A stretch of DNA of 64,000 nt from an uncultured Collinsella sp. (GCA_902472315.1 CABRNM010000007.1:8891-72890), one strand, 5' to 3'; positions 28,185 to 37,452 are shown, numbered from the stretch's first letter. Numbers and translations: made by a program. The notes: generated from the letters alone by a model not told the origin.

Positions 28185-29009
28185 CTAATCGAGCACCACA
28201 AGCTCGGCGGGGTCGTAGTCCACGCCCATAAAGGTAAGACCGCATGCGGGCGCCGTAGGACCGGCAGCGGAGCGATCGCAGGCATCAATTACCTCGCGCA
28301 TCCACTCAGGATCGCGGCGATGCATGCCGATCTCGACAAGGGTGCCCACAATGGTTCGCACCATCGAATGTAAAAACGCATTGCCCTCGATGGTAAACGT
28401 GAGGATGTCCTCGCCAAAGGCGACCTCATGACCAAACTCGGCACGCATTACACAACGGTGCGTAGGTTTGCCCACGGCAGAGGCGACCTTGCAAAAGCTC
28501 TTAAAGTCCTGCTCGCCCAAAAGCGCAGGGCAGGCGGCCGCCATCGCATCGACGTCGAGGGGATAGCGATGCCACCACACTGCACCGCGTGACAGCACGG
28601 GCCGCGCGTCACGGTCGGCAATGCGATAGGTGTACGTGCGAGAACGCGCGTCAAAACGTGCAGAAAAGCCCTTACGAGCCTTGTAGACCTCGTTTATGGC
28701 GATATCTTTGCCCAGGAGGGCATCCATAGCCCTCAGCCACCTCCGGCGCGTATACGCAAGCTCAGCGTCCGTTACGGGCACGCTGATGTATTGGGCCACC
28801 GCATGAACGCCGGCATCGGTACGCCCCGCGCACGTCAGATCGATTGGGCGGCGCAGCAACGTCTCGATGGCACGGCGCAGCTCGCCCGCAACCGTCGACT
28901 GGCCCGGCTGTTCGGCAAATCCGCTATAGGAGGAGCCATCATAGGCCACGCGAAATACAAGGGTGGCGTCGAGCTCGGGGGTCGAATTGAAATCTGACGG
29001 CGCAGTCAT
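28185..29009 (-). CDS. truA: tRNA pseudouridine synthase A
   Basis: TruA converts uridines 38-40 of the tRNA anticodon stem to pseudouridine. The 274 residues include the catalytic motif CAGRTDAGVHA (Asp65), the RNA-binding FDARSRTYTYRI and FLHSMVRTIVGTLVEIG. ATG 29009 has GGGAGC 5-6 nt upstream. It follows rplQ, as in many genomes, but a strong terminator separates them. Confidence 0.94.
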   Translation of the reverse strand: MTAPSDFNSTPELDATLVFRVAYDGSSYSGFAEQPGQSTVAGELRRAIETLLRRPIDLTCAGRTDAGVHAVAQYISVPVTDAELAYTRRRWLRAMDALLGKDIAINEVYKARKGFSARFDARSRTYTYRIADRDARPVLSRGAVWWHRYPLDVDAMAAACPALLGEQDFKSFCKVASAVGKPTHRCVMRAEFGHEVAFGEDILTFTIEGNAFLHSMVRTIVGTLVEIGMHRRDPEWMREVIDACDRSAAGPTAPACGLTFMGVDYDPAELVVLD

Positions 29010-29044
29010 GGGCGCTCCCAACAAACTAGCAACGGTATTGCGAC

Positions 29045-29075
29045 AAAAAAAGAGGGGTACGCGAACGTACCCCTC
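29045..29075 (-). terminator. Terminator of the ribosomal/alpha operon
   Basis: GAGGGGTACG (29052-29061) pairs perfectly with CGTACCCCTC (29066-29075), then T7 on the minus strand. Confidence 0.92.
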
Positions 29076-29101
29076 GAATATAGCCTATGCAGACAGAATG
29101 T

Positions 29102-29569
29102 CTACTCAGCGGTCTCCTCAGCAGGAGCCTCCTCGACAGCCTCGACCTTCTTGGGAGCAGCGGCCTTCTTGGGGGCCGGAGCAGCCTTCTTGGCCTTAGG
29201 CGTGCAAGGCTCGGTGACGAGCTCCATGATAACGATAGGAGCGTTATCGCCCTTACGGTTACCGAGCTTCATGATGCGGGTGTAACCGCCGTTGCGGTCC
29301 TGCCACATGCCCTGAGCAGCCTTGTCGAAGATCTCGGCAACGAGCTGCTTATCGCCGAGCTTGGCGATAGCCAGACGACGAGAGTGCAGGTCGCCCTTCT
29401 TGGCCCAGGTGATGATCGGGTCGACGACCGAACGCAGCGCCTTAGCGCGGGTCTCGGTGGTCTTGATGCGGTCGTTCTCGAAGAGGGCCTTAGCAAGGCT
29501 CTTCTTCATGGCCTTGGTGTGGCTCGCATCGGTGCCGAGCTTCAGGCCCTTCTTAACGTTGTGACGCAT
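29102..29569 (-). CDS. rplQ: Ribosomal protein L17 with acidic C-terminal tail
   Basis: The first 116 residues are standard L17 (MRHNVKKGLKLGTDASHTKAM onward, RSVVDPIITWAKKGDLHSRR). A tail of about 39 residues follows that is first Lys/Ala/Pro-rich and then acidic (EAVEEAPAEETAE). It resembles the tail of rpmE in this window. L17 lies near the peptide exit tunnel. It is the last gene of the operon, just before the terminator. Confidence 0.95.
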   Translation of the reverse strand: MRHNVKKGLKLGTDASHTKAMKKSLAKALFENDRIKTTETRAKALRSVVDPIITWAKKGDLHSRRLAIAKLGDKQLVAEIFDKAAQGMWQDRNGGYTRIMKLGNRKGDNAPIVIMELVTEPCTPKAKKAAPAPKKAAAPKKVEAVEEAPAEETAE

Positions 29570-29599
29570 GGTCTAGTTTCTCCTCAAATATGCGAAGCA

Positions 29600-30541
29600 T
29601 TAAGCCTTCAGGCTCAGGCCCATGGACTCAAGCTTGTCCTTCACTTCCTCGATCGACTTAACACCGAAGTTACGGATGTTGAGCAGATCGTTCTCCGAGA
29701 ACTCAACGAGCTGACGGACCGAGTGAATGCTGGCGCGCTTAAGGCAGTTGTAGGAACGGACGGAAAGGTCCAGGTCCTCGATCTGCTTGTCCAGCTCGGC
29801 GTTGTCGTTGGTGACCTCGGGAGCGAAGATCGAAGCCTCCTCCTCGACCTCGGGGGTCTCGGCAAGGTTCATAAAGGCGGCCATATGCTGGTTGATGATA
29901 TTGGCAGCCTGGACCACGGCGTCGCGCGGAGCGATGGAACCGTTGGTCTCGATCTCGAGGACAAGGCGGTCGTAGTCGGTATGCTGGCCGACACGGCAAG
30001 CCTCAACGAGCTTGGCGCAACGGGACACCGGCGAGTACAGCGAGTCGACGTTGATCACACCGATGGGATCGTTGTCACGCTTGTTAGCCTCGCCAGAGAC
30101 ATAGCCGCGGCCATAGCCGATGCGCATGCTCATGGTGAGATGGCCACCCTCGGTGAGCGTAGCAATGTGCTGCTCGGGGTTGACCAGCTCAAACTCGGAC
30201 GGAATAAAGAAGTCCGCACCGGTGACCTCGCAGGGGCCGTCAACCGAGATGGTGGCGGTCGCCTCGTCGGTCGTGCCGAGAGCCCTGAAGACAAGACCCT
30301 TGACATTCAGGACGATGTCGGTGACATCCTCGACCATGTTAGGGATGGTCATGAACTCGTGCTGCGCATCATCGATCTGAATGGCCTCGACGGCGGCACC
30401 CTCGAGCGAGGACAGAAGAACACGACGAAGCGAGTTACCCAGCGTATCGCCGTAGCCACGCTCGAGCGGCTCGACGGAGACACGAGCAGAGGTCTCGTTG
30501 ATCTCTTCGACCTGAACCTGAGGCCTAATGAATTCTGACAT
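29600..30541 (-). CDS. rpoA: RNA polymerase alpha subunit
   Basis: The 313 residues include an N-terminal dimerisation domain (GYGDTLGNSLRRVLLSSLEGAAV) and a C-terminal DNA/activator-binding domain. The latter carries VRSYNCLKRASIHSVRQLVEF, with the conserved Arg, and LLNIRNFGVKSIEEVKDKL. It occupies its normal place between rpsD and rplQ. Confidence 0.96.
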   Translation of the reverse strand: MSEFIRPQVQVEEINETSARVSVEPLERGYGDTLGNSLRRVLLSSLEGAAVEAIQIDDAQHEFMTIPNMVEDVTDIVLNVKGLVFRALGTTDEATATISVDGPCEVTGADFFIPSEFELVNPEQHIATLTEGGHLTMSMRIGYGRGYVSGEANKRDNDPIGVINVDSLYSPVSRCAKLVEACRVGQHTDYDRLVLEIETNGSIAPRDAVVQAANIINQHMAAFMNLAETPEVEEEASIFAPEVTNDNAELDKQIEDLDLSVRSYNCLKRASIHSVRQLVEFSENDLLNIRNFGVKSIEEVKDKLESMGLSLKA

Positions 30542-30573
30542 GTATTACCTCCAGCCTCAGCAGCCCGGATGGA

Positions 30574-31170
30574 CTACTTAGAGTAGAGCTCGACGATGAG
30601 CTGCTCGTTGATATCACCGCTGATCTGCTCACGCGTCGGCAGAGCGAGCACGTTACCAGACAGCTTCTCGATATCGACCTCGAGCCAGCCAGGGACCTCA
30701 AAGCGCTCGGAGGAAATCAGGGCCTCCTTGATGGGGAGGAGGTCACGGAACTTCTCGCCGACAGCGACGACGTCGCCGGCCTTGACGCGGTAGGACGGGA
30801 TGTCCACGCGCTTGCCGTTCACGGTGAAGTGACCGTGACGGACGGACTGACGAGCCTCTTTGCGGGTGCGGGCGAAGCCAAGACGGAAGACGACGTTGTC
30901 GAGGCGAGACTCAAGGATGATCATGAGGTTCTCACCGGTGACGCCGTTCATCTTACGGGCCTTGTTGAAGTAGCCGTGGAACTGCTTCTCCAGAACGCCA
31001 TAGATGAACTTGACCTTCTGCTTCTCACGCAGCTGCATGCCGTACTCAGATTCCTTGCGACGGCGCTTGGGCTGACGGATAGATTCCTTCTTGCTGCTGT
31101 AACCGAGCTCAGCGGGATCGATCCCGAGCTGACGGCAGCGCTTAAGAACAGGAGTCCTGTCGATTGCCAT
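30574..31170 (-). CDS. rpsD: Ribosomal protein S4
   Basis: The 198-residue S4 nucleates assembly of the 30S body. The S4 RNA-binding domain is clear (ESRLDNVVFRLGFARTRKEARQSVRHGHFTVNGKRVDI). The N-terminus lacks the four-cysteine zinc cluster, so it is the zinc-free form. It lies in the usual rpsM-rpsK-rpsD-rpoA order. Confidence 0.96.
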   Translation of the reverse strand: MAIDRTPVLKRCRQLGIDPAELGYSSKKESIRQPKRRRKESEYGMQLREKQKVKFIYGVLEKQFHGYFNKARKMNGVTGENLMIILESRLDNVVFRLGFARTRKEARQSVRHGHFTVNGKRVDIPSYRVKAGDVVAVGEKFRDLLPIKEALISSERFEVPGWLEVDIEKLSGNVLALPTREQISGDINEQLIVELYSK

Positions 31171-31189
31171 ATTGATACGATCCTTTCAG

Positions 31190-31594
31190 TTACACGCGGC
31201 GACGCTTCTTGGGGCGGCAGCCGTTGTGCGGAATGGGGGTCTTGTCCTGGATGCTCGAGACCTCGAGGCCAGCAGCCTGGAGGGAGCGGATGGCGGTCTC
31301 ACGACCGGAGCCGGGGCCCTTGACGAAGACGGAAACCTTCTTCATACCGTGCTCCATGGCCTGCTTGGCAGCAGCCTCGGCAGCCATCTGGGCAGCGAAC
31401 GGCGTGGACTTACGGGAGCCCTTGAAGCCCACCTGGCCAGCCGACTTCCAGGAAATGACGTTGCCCTGGGGATCGGTGATCGAAACGATCGTGTTGTTGA
31501 ACGTAGAACGAATGTGAGCCTGGCCCACGGAAATGTTCTTACGGTCCGCGCGCTTCAGACGGGCAGCGCGAACGTTCTTCTTAGCAGTAGCCAT
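31190..31594 (-). CDS. rpsK: Ribosomal protein S11
   Basis: This 134-residue protein of the 30S platform shows IRSTFNNTIVSITDPQGNVISWKSAG and the basic tail HNGCRPKKRRRV. It is spaced 14 nt from rpsM and 19 nt from rpsD. Confidence 0.96.
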   Translation of the reverse strand: MATAKKNVRAARLKRADRKNISVGQAHIRSTFNNTIVSITDPQGNVISWKSAGQVGFKGSRKSTPFAAQMAAEAAAKQAMEHGMKKVSVFVKGPGSGRETAIRSLQAAGLEVSSIQDKTPIPHNGCRPKKRRRV

Positions 31595-31608
31595 CTATCT
31601 AGCGCTCC

Positions 31609-31983
31609 TTATTTCTTCTTCTTAGCACCGATCTGACGCTTCGGGCCCTTACGGGTACGAGCGTTAGTGTGGGTGCGCTGGCCGCGGACCGGGAGGCCCT
31701 TGCGGTGACGAAGGCCGCGGTTGCAGCCGATGTCCATAAGGCGCTTGACGTTCTGGTTGCGCTCACGGCGGAGGTCACCCTCAACCATGATCTGGTTCTT
31801 GTCGATATAATCGCGGATGGCGTTAACCTCATCCTCGGTGAGGTCCTTAACGCGCGTATCCACGTTAACGTTGCACTCGACGCAAATCTTCGTCGCAGTG
31901 GTGCGGCCGATGCCGTAAATGTAGGTCAGACCGATCTCAACGCGCTTCTCACGCGGGAGGTCGACACCATTAATACGGGCCAA
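31609..31983 (-). CDS. rpsM: Ribosomal protein S13
   Basis: This 124-residue protein of the 30S head contacts the P-site tRNA and L5. It opens with MARINGVDLPREKRVEIGLTYIYGIG and has the RGLRHRKGLPVRGQRTHTNARTRKGPK motif with a basic tail. Confidence 0.96.
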   Translation of the reverse strand: MARINGVDLPREKRVEIGLTYIYGIGRTTATKICVECNVNVDTRVKDLTEDEVNAIRDYIDKNQIMVEGDLRRERNQNVKRLMDIGCNRGLRHRKGLPVRGQRTHTNARTRKGPKRQIGAKKKK

Positions 31984-31997
31984 CGTAGTCTCCTCTC

Positions 31998-32111
31998 TTA
32001 ACCCTGACGCTGCTTATGACGGGGGTTCTCGCAAATGACGAGGACCTTGCCATGGCGCCTAATGATTTTGCACTTATCGCACATCTTCTTGACCGAAGGA
32101 CGTACCTTCAT
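31998..32111 (-). CDS. rpmJ: Ribosomal protein L36
   Basis: A 37-codon gene translated directly from the sequence: MKVRPSVKKMCDKCKIIRRH continuing through GKVLVICENPRHKQRQG. The CxxC and C-x12-H zinc ligands mark the zinc-binding L36 form. It lies between infA and rpsM as usual, 14 nt from rpsM. Confidence 0.95.
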   Translation of the reverse strand: MKVRPSVKKMCDKCKIIRRHGKVLVICENPRHKQRQG

Positions 32112-32203
32112 CGTTCTTCCTTTCGGTAGCGCTCAAACTACTTCCCTACTATCTACTCGCCCAGCCGCAGGCGTTTAAAACTATGGCTGGTCTTCACACA
32201 CAA

Positions 32204-32237
32204 TCCGACCGTAGGTTGAGCTAAGCCTGCAGTCGGA
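32204..32237 (-). promoter_or_regulatory. Intercistronic hairpin between infA and rpmJ
   Basis: TCCGACCGTAGG (32204-32215) can pair with CCTGCAGTCGGA (32226-32237), with two wobble positions on the minus strand. No T run follows, so it is an attenuator or processing site at most. Confidence 0.4.
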
Positions 32238-32261
32238 AAAGGAGTGCGTGTATGCGTGCCG

Positions 32262-32486
32262 CTATTTATAGCGATAGGTGATGCGGCCGCGGGTCAGGTC
32301 GTACGGGGAAAGCTCCACGACAACCCTGTCACCGGGGAGAATACGGATGTAATTCATTCGGATCTTGCCAGAAATGTTGCACAGAACCGAATGACCGTTC
32401 TCGAGCTCGACCTTAAACATGGCGTTGGGCAGCGGTTCCTTTACCGTACCCTCGAGCTCAATTGCGTCTTCCTTCTTCACAAGCAA
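32262..32486 (-). CDS. infA: Translation initiation factor IF-1
   Basis: The OB-fold IF-1 core is complete: PNAMFKVELENGHSVLCNISGK, MNYIRILPGDRVVVELSPYD, LTRGRITYRYK. There is no ATG in frame. A TTG at 32486 (AGAAAG upstream) or a GTG at 32480 must be the start. An overlapping ATG is out of frame. The rare start could keep expression low. Confidence 0.92.
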   Translation of the reverse strand: MLVKKEDAIELEGTVKEPLPNAMFKVELENGHSVLCNISGKIRMNYIRILPGDRVVVELSPYDLTRGRITYRYK

Positions 32487-32584
32487 TCATCTTTCTCTAG
32501 AAAACGACAGCGATTGAGTATTCTACAACACGTATGCACGCATCGTAATAACTTCGTAATGGCTCCACAACTACGTGGAACTTG

Positions 32585-33373
32585 TTACATTTCTCCGCCC
32601 TGGAGCGAACACCAGGATCCTTGCGCGTCGGTGGTGAGAATCACCGGACCGTCATTGGTAATGGCGACGGTGTTCTCGTAGTGCGCGGCGGGCAGGTGGT
32701 CGTTGGTCGTAACAATCCAACCGTCGGAGCCCGTGCTCACATGGTTGGAACCCATCGTAACCATCGGCTCGATGGCAATGACCATGCCGGCCTGGAGGCG
32801 AACGCCCCTCCCCTTCTTTCCATAGTTAGGAACGTTGGGGTCCTCGTGCATCACGCGGCCAATGCCATGGCCCACATAATCACGAAGCACGCCGTAACCG
32901 TGAGACTCGGCGAGGTACTGAACGGCATAACCGACGTCCCCGATATGGTTACCGGGAACAGCCTGCTCGATGGCAGCCTTAAGGCAATCGCGCGTGACCT
33001 CGCACAAAGCCTTGGCTTCGGGCGTGGGGGTGCCGACGAAAAACGTCCATGCGTTATCGCCGACCCAACCGTCGACAACGGCTCCCGTATCGATGGAGAT
33101 GATATCGCCATCGCGCAGGATCATGTCAGGGTTGGGAATACCGTGGACCACGGCATCGTTAATCGATGCGCAAATGGTCCCCGGGAACCCGCCGTAACCC
33201 TTAAAGGCAGGGGTGCCGCCATGCATGCGGATAATCTGCTCCGCGAGCTGATCGAGCTCAAAAGTCGAAACGCCGGGGCGCACCATGGCTCCAACGTGGC
33301 GGAGCGCCATCTTAGATAGCGCTCCTGCCTTCTTCATCTGCTCGATTTGCGTTGCAGACTTAATCTTGATCAT
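32585..33373 (-). CDS. map: Methionine aminopeptidase, type I
   Basis: This 262-residue metalloprotease removes N-terminal Met. It shows metal ligands in SIDTGAVVDGWVGDNAWTF (Asp, Asp), YVGHGIGRVMHEDP (His) and VIAIEPM (Glu), then a final Glu in HYENTVAIT. It overlaps adk by four bases (ATGA). Confidence 0.95.
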   Translation of the reverse strand: MIKIKSATQIEQMKKAGALSKMALRHVGAMVRPGVSTFELDQLAEQIIRMHGGTPAFKGYGGFPGTICASINDAVVHGIPNPDMILRDGDIISIDTGAVVDGWVGDNAWTFFVGTPTPEAKALCEVTRDCLKAAIEQAVPGNHIGDVGYAVQYLAESHGYGVLRDYVGHGIGRVMHEDPNVPNYGKKGRGVRLQAGMVIAIEPMVTMGSNHVSTGSDGWIVTTNDHLPAAHYENTVAITNDGPVILTTDAQGSWCSLQGGEM

Positions 33374-33996
33374 AGACCGAGAGCCTCTTTGACATCCCCG
33401 TACACGGTCTCGCGAGCCTGGTCACCGTTGACCGACTTGAGCAGACCCTGGCCACGATAGTAGTCGACGAGCGGGCTCGTAGACTTCTCGTAGACGTCGA
33501 GACGGTTCTTGATGGTCTCGGGCTTGTCGTCGTCGCGCTGATACATCTCGCCACCACACTTGGGGCAGCTAGCATCGGCAGCGGTGCCGGTGTAACCGCA
33601 GGCGCGGCAGGTGCGACGCGAAGACAGACGATCGATAATGACCTCGGGGGCCACATCGACCAGAAGGGCACAGTCGATCTCGCGACCCATGGCGGAAAGC
33701 TCGGAATCGAGCGTCACAGCCTGGGCGGTGTTGCGCGGGAAGCCGTCGAGGATGAAGCCCTGCTGGGCGTCATCGGCGGCAAGGCGCTCCTTGACAAGGT
33801 CGATCACGAGCTGGTCGGGAACGAGCTCGCCAGCGTCCATGTACTTCTTAGCCTGAATACCAAGCTCGGTGCCACCCTTGACGGCAGCACGCAGCAGGTC
33901 GCCCGTGGAAATATGGGCGACGCCAAACTCGGCGACGAGCTCCTGTGCGACGGTGCCCTTACCGGCACCCGGAGCTCCGAGCAATACGAGGTTCAT
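33370..33996 (-). CDS. adk: Adenylate kinase, zinc-LID form
   Basis: Adk interconverts AMP, ADP and ATP. The 208 residues show the P-loop GAPGAGKGT, the AMP-binding HISTGDLLRAAV, DGFPRN and a LID with four cysteines (CRACGYTGTAADASCPKCGG), a zinc-type LID. ATG 33996 has GGAGG 9 nt upstream. It lies between secY and map. Confidence 0.95.
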   Translation of the reverse strand: MNLVLLGAPGAGKGTVAQELVAEFGVAHISTGDLLRAAVKGGTELGIQAKKYMDAGELVPDQLVIDLVKERLAADDAQQGFILDGFPRNTAQAVTLDSELSAMGREIDCALLVDVAPEVIIDRLSSRRTCRACGYTGTAADASCPKCGGEMYQRDDDKPETIKNRLDVYEKSTSPLVDYYRGQGLLKSVNGDQARETVYGDVKEALGL

Positions 33997-34014
33997 GAGC
34001 AATCCTCCTCTAGC

Positions 34015-35301
34015 CTATTTAAAGAATCCATCGTAATCATACATCTTGATCTGGCCTTCGAGCTTATCGACCGTGTCGAGCACGACGCCGACCATGATGA
34101 GGATGGACGTGCCGCCAAATGCCTGGATCAGATGGTTACCCGTGAAGGAGAAGATGATCGAAGGCACGATGGCGATGAGCGCCAAAAAGACAGCGCTGGG
34201 AAGCGTGATCTTGTTGAGCGCGTTCTTGATGTAGGCCGCGGTAGCCCTACCCGGACGGACGCCCGGAATAAAGCCGCCCTGCTTCTTAAGGTTATCGGCC
34301 GTGTCATCGGGGTTGAACACCATGGAGGTGTAGAAGTACGCGAAGAACACGATGAGGACAACGTTAAGCACCCAGTTGAGCCAACCGGTCGAAAGCGCGG
34401 AGGCAACTGCCTGAATCCAGCCGATGCCGGGGAAGAACACGGCAATCTGAGCCGGGAAGTACAGCAGCGCCGAAGCGAAGATGATCGGCACGACACCCGC
34501 GGTGTTGACCTTGATGGGCAGGTAGGTGGTCTGGCCACCCATCATGCGACGGCCCACGACGCGCTTAGCGTAGGAGACCGGGATGCGGCGCTGGCCGCGC
34601 TCAAGGAAAACAATCAGCGGGATAACCAGCAGGATGATGGCGCAGATGATCACCATGGTGATGATGCCACCGGCATTGCCCTCGGTGCTGGAGAAGATAG
34701 CCTGCGGCAGACCGGCCATGATGTTCGCGAAGATGATCAGCGACATGCCATTGCCGATACCGCGCTGGGTGATGAGCTCACCAATCCACATGATCAGCAT
34801 GGCGCCCGCGGTGAGCGTACCGACGATCATGAGGTCGAAGATGATCTCGGGAGCGCCGGCGCCATTGAAGCTGATGCCGAAGCTCTTAAAGAGGAAGAGG
34901 TAACCCACGGAGTTGAGGATTGCCAGAGCCAGGGTGAGGTAACGCGAATACTGCGTAATCTTGGTCTGACCGACCTCGCCCTCGCGGGCAAGCTCATGCA
35001 GGGAAGGCACGACGGCCTGGAGCATCTGGAGGATGATCGAGCTGGTGATGTAAGGCATGATGCCCAGCGAAAACACCGACACATAGCTCAACGCGCCGCC
35101 AGAGAAAAGATTCAGGAGGGCCATAGCACCTGCGGCGACCGAATTGTTATCGGTCGAGAAAAGGCCCAGCATCCCCTGGAAGGGAATGCCGGGCACAGGA
35201 ACGTGCGCACCAATGCGGTACACGACGAGCATAGCTATGGTAAAAAGAATCTTTTCGCGCAATTCTTTGATGCGGAAAGCATTCTTAAGACCATTTAGCA
35301 C
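34015..35301 (-). CDS. secY: Preprotein translocase subunit SecY
   Basis: This 428-residue channel protein has about ten hydrophobic helices. It includes GAHVPVPGIPFQGM near the N-terminus, GIGNGMSLIIFANI, and the cytoplasmic-loop signature ERGQRRIPVSYAKR. It overlaps rplO by 7 nt and precedes adk, the standard spc order. It works with the SecA encoded at 10.7-13.5 kb. Confidence 0.95.
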   Translation of the reverse strand: MLNGLKNAFRIKELREKILFTIAMLVVYRIGAHVPVPGIPFQGMLGLFSTDNNSVAAGAMALLNLFSGGALSYVSVFSLGIMPYITSSIILQMLQAVVPSLHELAREGEVGQTKITQYSRYLTLALAILNSVGYLFLFKSFGISFNGAGAPEIIFDLMIVGTLTAGAMLIMWIGELITQRGIGNGMSLIIFANIMAGLPQAIFSSTEGNAGGIITMVIICAIILLVIPLIVFLERGQRRIPVSYAKRVVGRRMMGGQTTYLPIKVNTAGVVPIIFASALLYFPAQIAVFFPGIGWIQAVASALSTGWLNWVLNVVLIVFFAYFYTSMVFNPDDTADNLKKQGGFIPGVRPGRATAAYIKNALNKITLPSAVFLALIAIVPSIIFSFTGNHLIQAFGGTSILIMVGVVLDTVDKLEGQIKMYDYDGFFK

Positions 35302-35744
35302 GGCAGCTCGACCTTTCCGCCGGCGGCCTCGATCTTGGCCTGCGCAGAAGCGCTGACCTTGTCGACCTTGACCGTGAACTTCTTGGTGAGCTCACCATTG
35401 CCGAGCACCTTGACGGGCTCGAACTCGCTCTTGGTGATGCGAGCGGCCTTAAGAGCGGCACCGTCGATCACAGCGCCGTCCTCGAACTTGCGCTCGAGAC
35501 GCTCAACGTTAACAGCGGTGTACTCGATACGACGGGGGTTGCGGAAGCCCGGAAGCTTGGGCAGGCGCATGGCCAGCGGAGTCTGGCCACCCTCGAAGCC
35601 GGCACCCTTGGTGCCGCCAGAGCGGGAACCCTGGCCCTTCTGACCGCGGCCAGAAGTGGTGCCGTGACCCGAAGAATTGCCACGGCCGACGCGCTTGCGG
35701 TTCTTGGTGGAACCGGGCGCGGGAGTAAGATCGTGAAGCTGCAT
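35295..35744 (-). CDS. rplO: Ribosomal protein L15
   Basis: 149 residues: the basic N-terminus MQLHDLTPAPGSTKNRKRVG and GRGNSSGHGTTSGRGQKGQGSR, then the LPKLPGFRNPRRIEY segment. Its end overlaps the secY start. Confidence 0.95.
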   Translation of the reverse strand: MQLHDLTPAPGSTKNRKRVGRGNSSGHGTTSGRGQKGQGSRSGGTKGAGFEGGQTPLAMRLPKLPGFRNPRRIEYTAVNVERLERKFEDGAVIDGAALKAARITKSEFEPVKVLGNGELTKKFTVKVDKVSASAQAKIEAAGGKVELPC

Positions 35745-35747
35745 TTG

Positions 35748-35930
35748 CTACTCCTCTACAATCTCGACAAGGTGCTTGACCTTGAAGATCATGCCGCGGA
35801 CGGACTCGTTGTCAGCAATCTCGCGAACCTCGCGGATCCTGTGGAGACCGAGGGCACGGACAGTACGGACCTGGTCCTGCTTGCAACCGTTGGTGCTGCG
35901 GACCTGCTTGATCTTGATGGTGTCAGCCAT
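35748..35930 (-). CDS. rpmD: Ribosomal protein L30
   Basis: 60 residues with IKIKQVRSTNGCKQDQVRTV and ALGLHRIREVREIADNESVRG. It lies between rpsE and rplO, with 2-3 nt to each neighbour. Confidence 0.95.
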   Translation of the reverse strand: MADTIKIKQVRSTNGCKQDQVRTVRALGLHRIREVREIADNESVRGMIFKVKHLVEIVEE

Positions 35931-35932
35931 GC

Positions 35933-36457
35933 TTAGTTCTCCTTACCGACGAACATCTCGGAGACCGTCAGGCCACGGCGAGCCGCGACGTCTTCAGGGC
36001 TGGAGAGCTCCTTGAGGCCCTCGACGGCAGCCTTGATGATGTTGAGGCCGTTGTCGGTACCGAGGGACTTGGACAGGACGTTCTTGATGCCAGCAAGCTC
36101 AAAGAGGGGACGCACAGCGCCGCCGGCGATAACGCCGGTACCCTCGACAGCGGGCTTGATGATGATGCGGCCGGCACCAAAGTGGCCGAGAACCTCGTGC
36201 GGGATGGTGCCCTGCTCGGTCACCGGCACGTGGAACATGTTCTTCTTGGCATCGAGAGATGCCTTGGAGATGGCCATGGGCACCTCAGCGGACTTGCCCA
36301 TGCCAACGCCGACGTTGCCCTTGCCGTCGCCAACGACGACGAGAGCGACGAGGCTCATGCGACGACCACCCTTGACGGTCTTCGACACGCGGTTGATGTA
36401 AACGACGCGCTCCTCGAACTCGGAGGCCTCGCGCTGCTGCTTCTGATTACGAGCCAT
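35933..36457 (-). CDS. rpsE: Ribosomal protein S5
   Basis: 174 residues. S5 helps maintain decoding accuracy and mRNA unwinding. It shows ERVVYINRVSKTVKGGRRM, VGDGKGNVGVGMGKSAEVP and the C-terminal FGAGRIIIKPAVEGTGVIAGG. Confidence 0.95.
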   Translation of the reverse strand: MARNQKQQREASEFEERVVYINRVSKTVKGGRRMSLVALVVVGDGKGNVGVGMGKSAEVPMAISKASLDAKKNMFHVPVTEQGTIPHEVLGHFGAGRIIIKPAVEGTGVIAGGAVRPLFELAGIKNVLSKSLGTDNGLNIIKAAVEGLKELSSPEDVAARRGLTVSEMFVGKEN

Positions 36458-36471
36458 GTGCTACATACCTC

Positions 36472-36840
36472 CTAGAACTCGAGACCGGCGGCACGAGCAC
36501 CGTCGGCGAGGGCCTTGACGCGGCCATGGTAGATACGGCCACCGCGATCGAAGGCGACCTTGGTGATGCCGGCCTCGATGGCGCGCTTGCCAACGAGCTG
36601 ACCGACCTTCTCCGCAGCCTCCTTGTTCGAGGTGTGGGTGCCCTTGAACTCGGCCTCGAGGGTCGAGGCAGAGACGAGCGTCAGGCTGGAGCCCTTGCTG
36701 TCGTCGATGATCTGGGCATAGATGTTGGCGTTAGTACGGGTCACGCGAAGACGCGGACGCTCGGAGGTACCCGAGACCTTGCCGCGAACACGACGCTGAC
36801 GACGCTTGAGGCCTTCCAGCTTCGCCTTATGCTTGTTCAT
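36472..36840 (-). CDS. rplR: Ribosomal protein L18
   Basis: 122 residues; binds 5S rRNA with L5. It has RRVRGKVSGTSERPRLRVTR, then NIYAQIIDD and the end FDRGGRIYHGRVKALADGARAAGL. Confidence 0.95.
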   Translation of the reverse strand: MNKHKAKLEGLKRRQRRVRGKVSGTSERPRLRVTRTNANIYAQIIDDSKGSSLTLVSASTLEAEFKGTHTSNKEAAEKVGQLVGKRAIEAGITKVAFDRGGRIYHGRVKALADGARAAGLEF

Positions 36841-36868
36841 ACGTAAACTCCTAAAAAGGTTGATCTTG

Positions 36869-36890
36869 CCAGCACCTGACGGGGTGCTGG
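36869..36890 (-). promoter_or_regulatory. Intercistronic hairpin between rplF and rplR
   Basis: CCAGCACC (36869-36876) pairs with GGTGCTGG (36883-36890). No T run follows, so it is probably an RNA-processing or stability element inside the operon. Confidence 0.45.
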
Positions 36891-36915
36891 TCTTATGCGA
36901 GTGAGTCGGTTACGA

Positions 36916-37452
36916 CTACTTGGCGGCCTTACCCAGCTTGCGGCGGATGTGCTCGCCAACGTAGTGGATACCCTTGCCCTTGTAAGGCTCGGGAGGACGA
37001 TGGCCGCGGATCTCAGCGGCGATCTGACCGACCTGCTGCTTGTTGATACCCTTGACGTTCACGTGGGTGTTGTCGGGAACCTCGAAGGTGATGCCCTCGG
37101 GAGCCTCGACGATCACGGGGTGCGAGAAGCCCAGGGAGAACTCGAGGTTCTTGCCCTTCTGCTGCACGCGGTAACCGACGCCGGCGAGCTCGAGCTTCTT
37201 CTCGAAGCCCTCGGAAACGCCAACAACCATGTTGTGGATGAGGGCGCGGGTGAGGCCATGGCGGGCACGGGTCTCACGCTCGTCGTCGGGACGGGAAACG
37301 GTGAGGACGTTGTCCTCGACGTTGATAGCGAGCTTCTCAAAGACATCGAGCTCGAGCTGGCCCTTGGGGCCCTTGACGACAACGTTGTTGCCGTTGACTG
37401 CCACTTCGACTCCGGCGGGAATCTGGACAGGCTTATTACCGATACGAGACAC
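36916..37452 (-). CDS. rplF: Ribosomal protein L6
   Basis: 178 residues with the typical start MSRIGNKPVQIPAGVEVAV and the C-terminal signature PEPYKGKGIHYVGEHIRRKLGKAAK. It lies near the factor-binding site of the 50S subunit. Confidence 0.95.
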   Translation of the reverse strand: MSRIGNKPVQIPAGVEVAVNGNNVVVKGPKGQLELDVFEKLAINVEDNVLTVSRPDDERETRARHGLTRALIHNMVVGVSEGFEKKLELAGVGYRVQQKGKNLEFSLGFSHPVIVEAPEGITFEVPDNTHVNVKGINKQQVGQIAAEIRGHRPPEPYKGKGIHYVGEHIRRKLGKAAK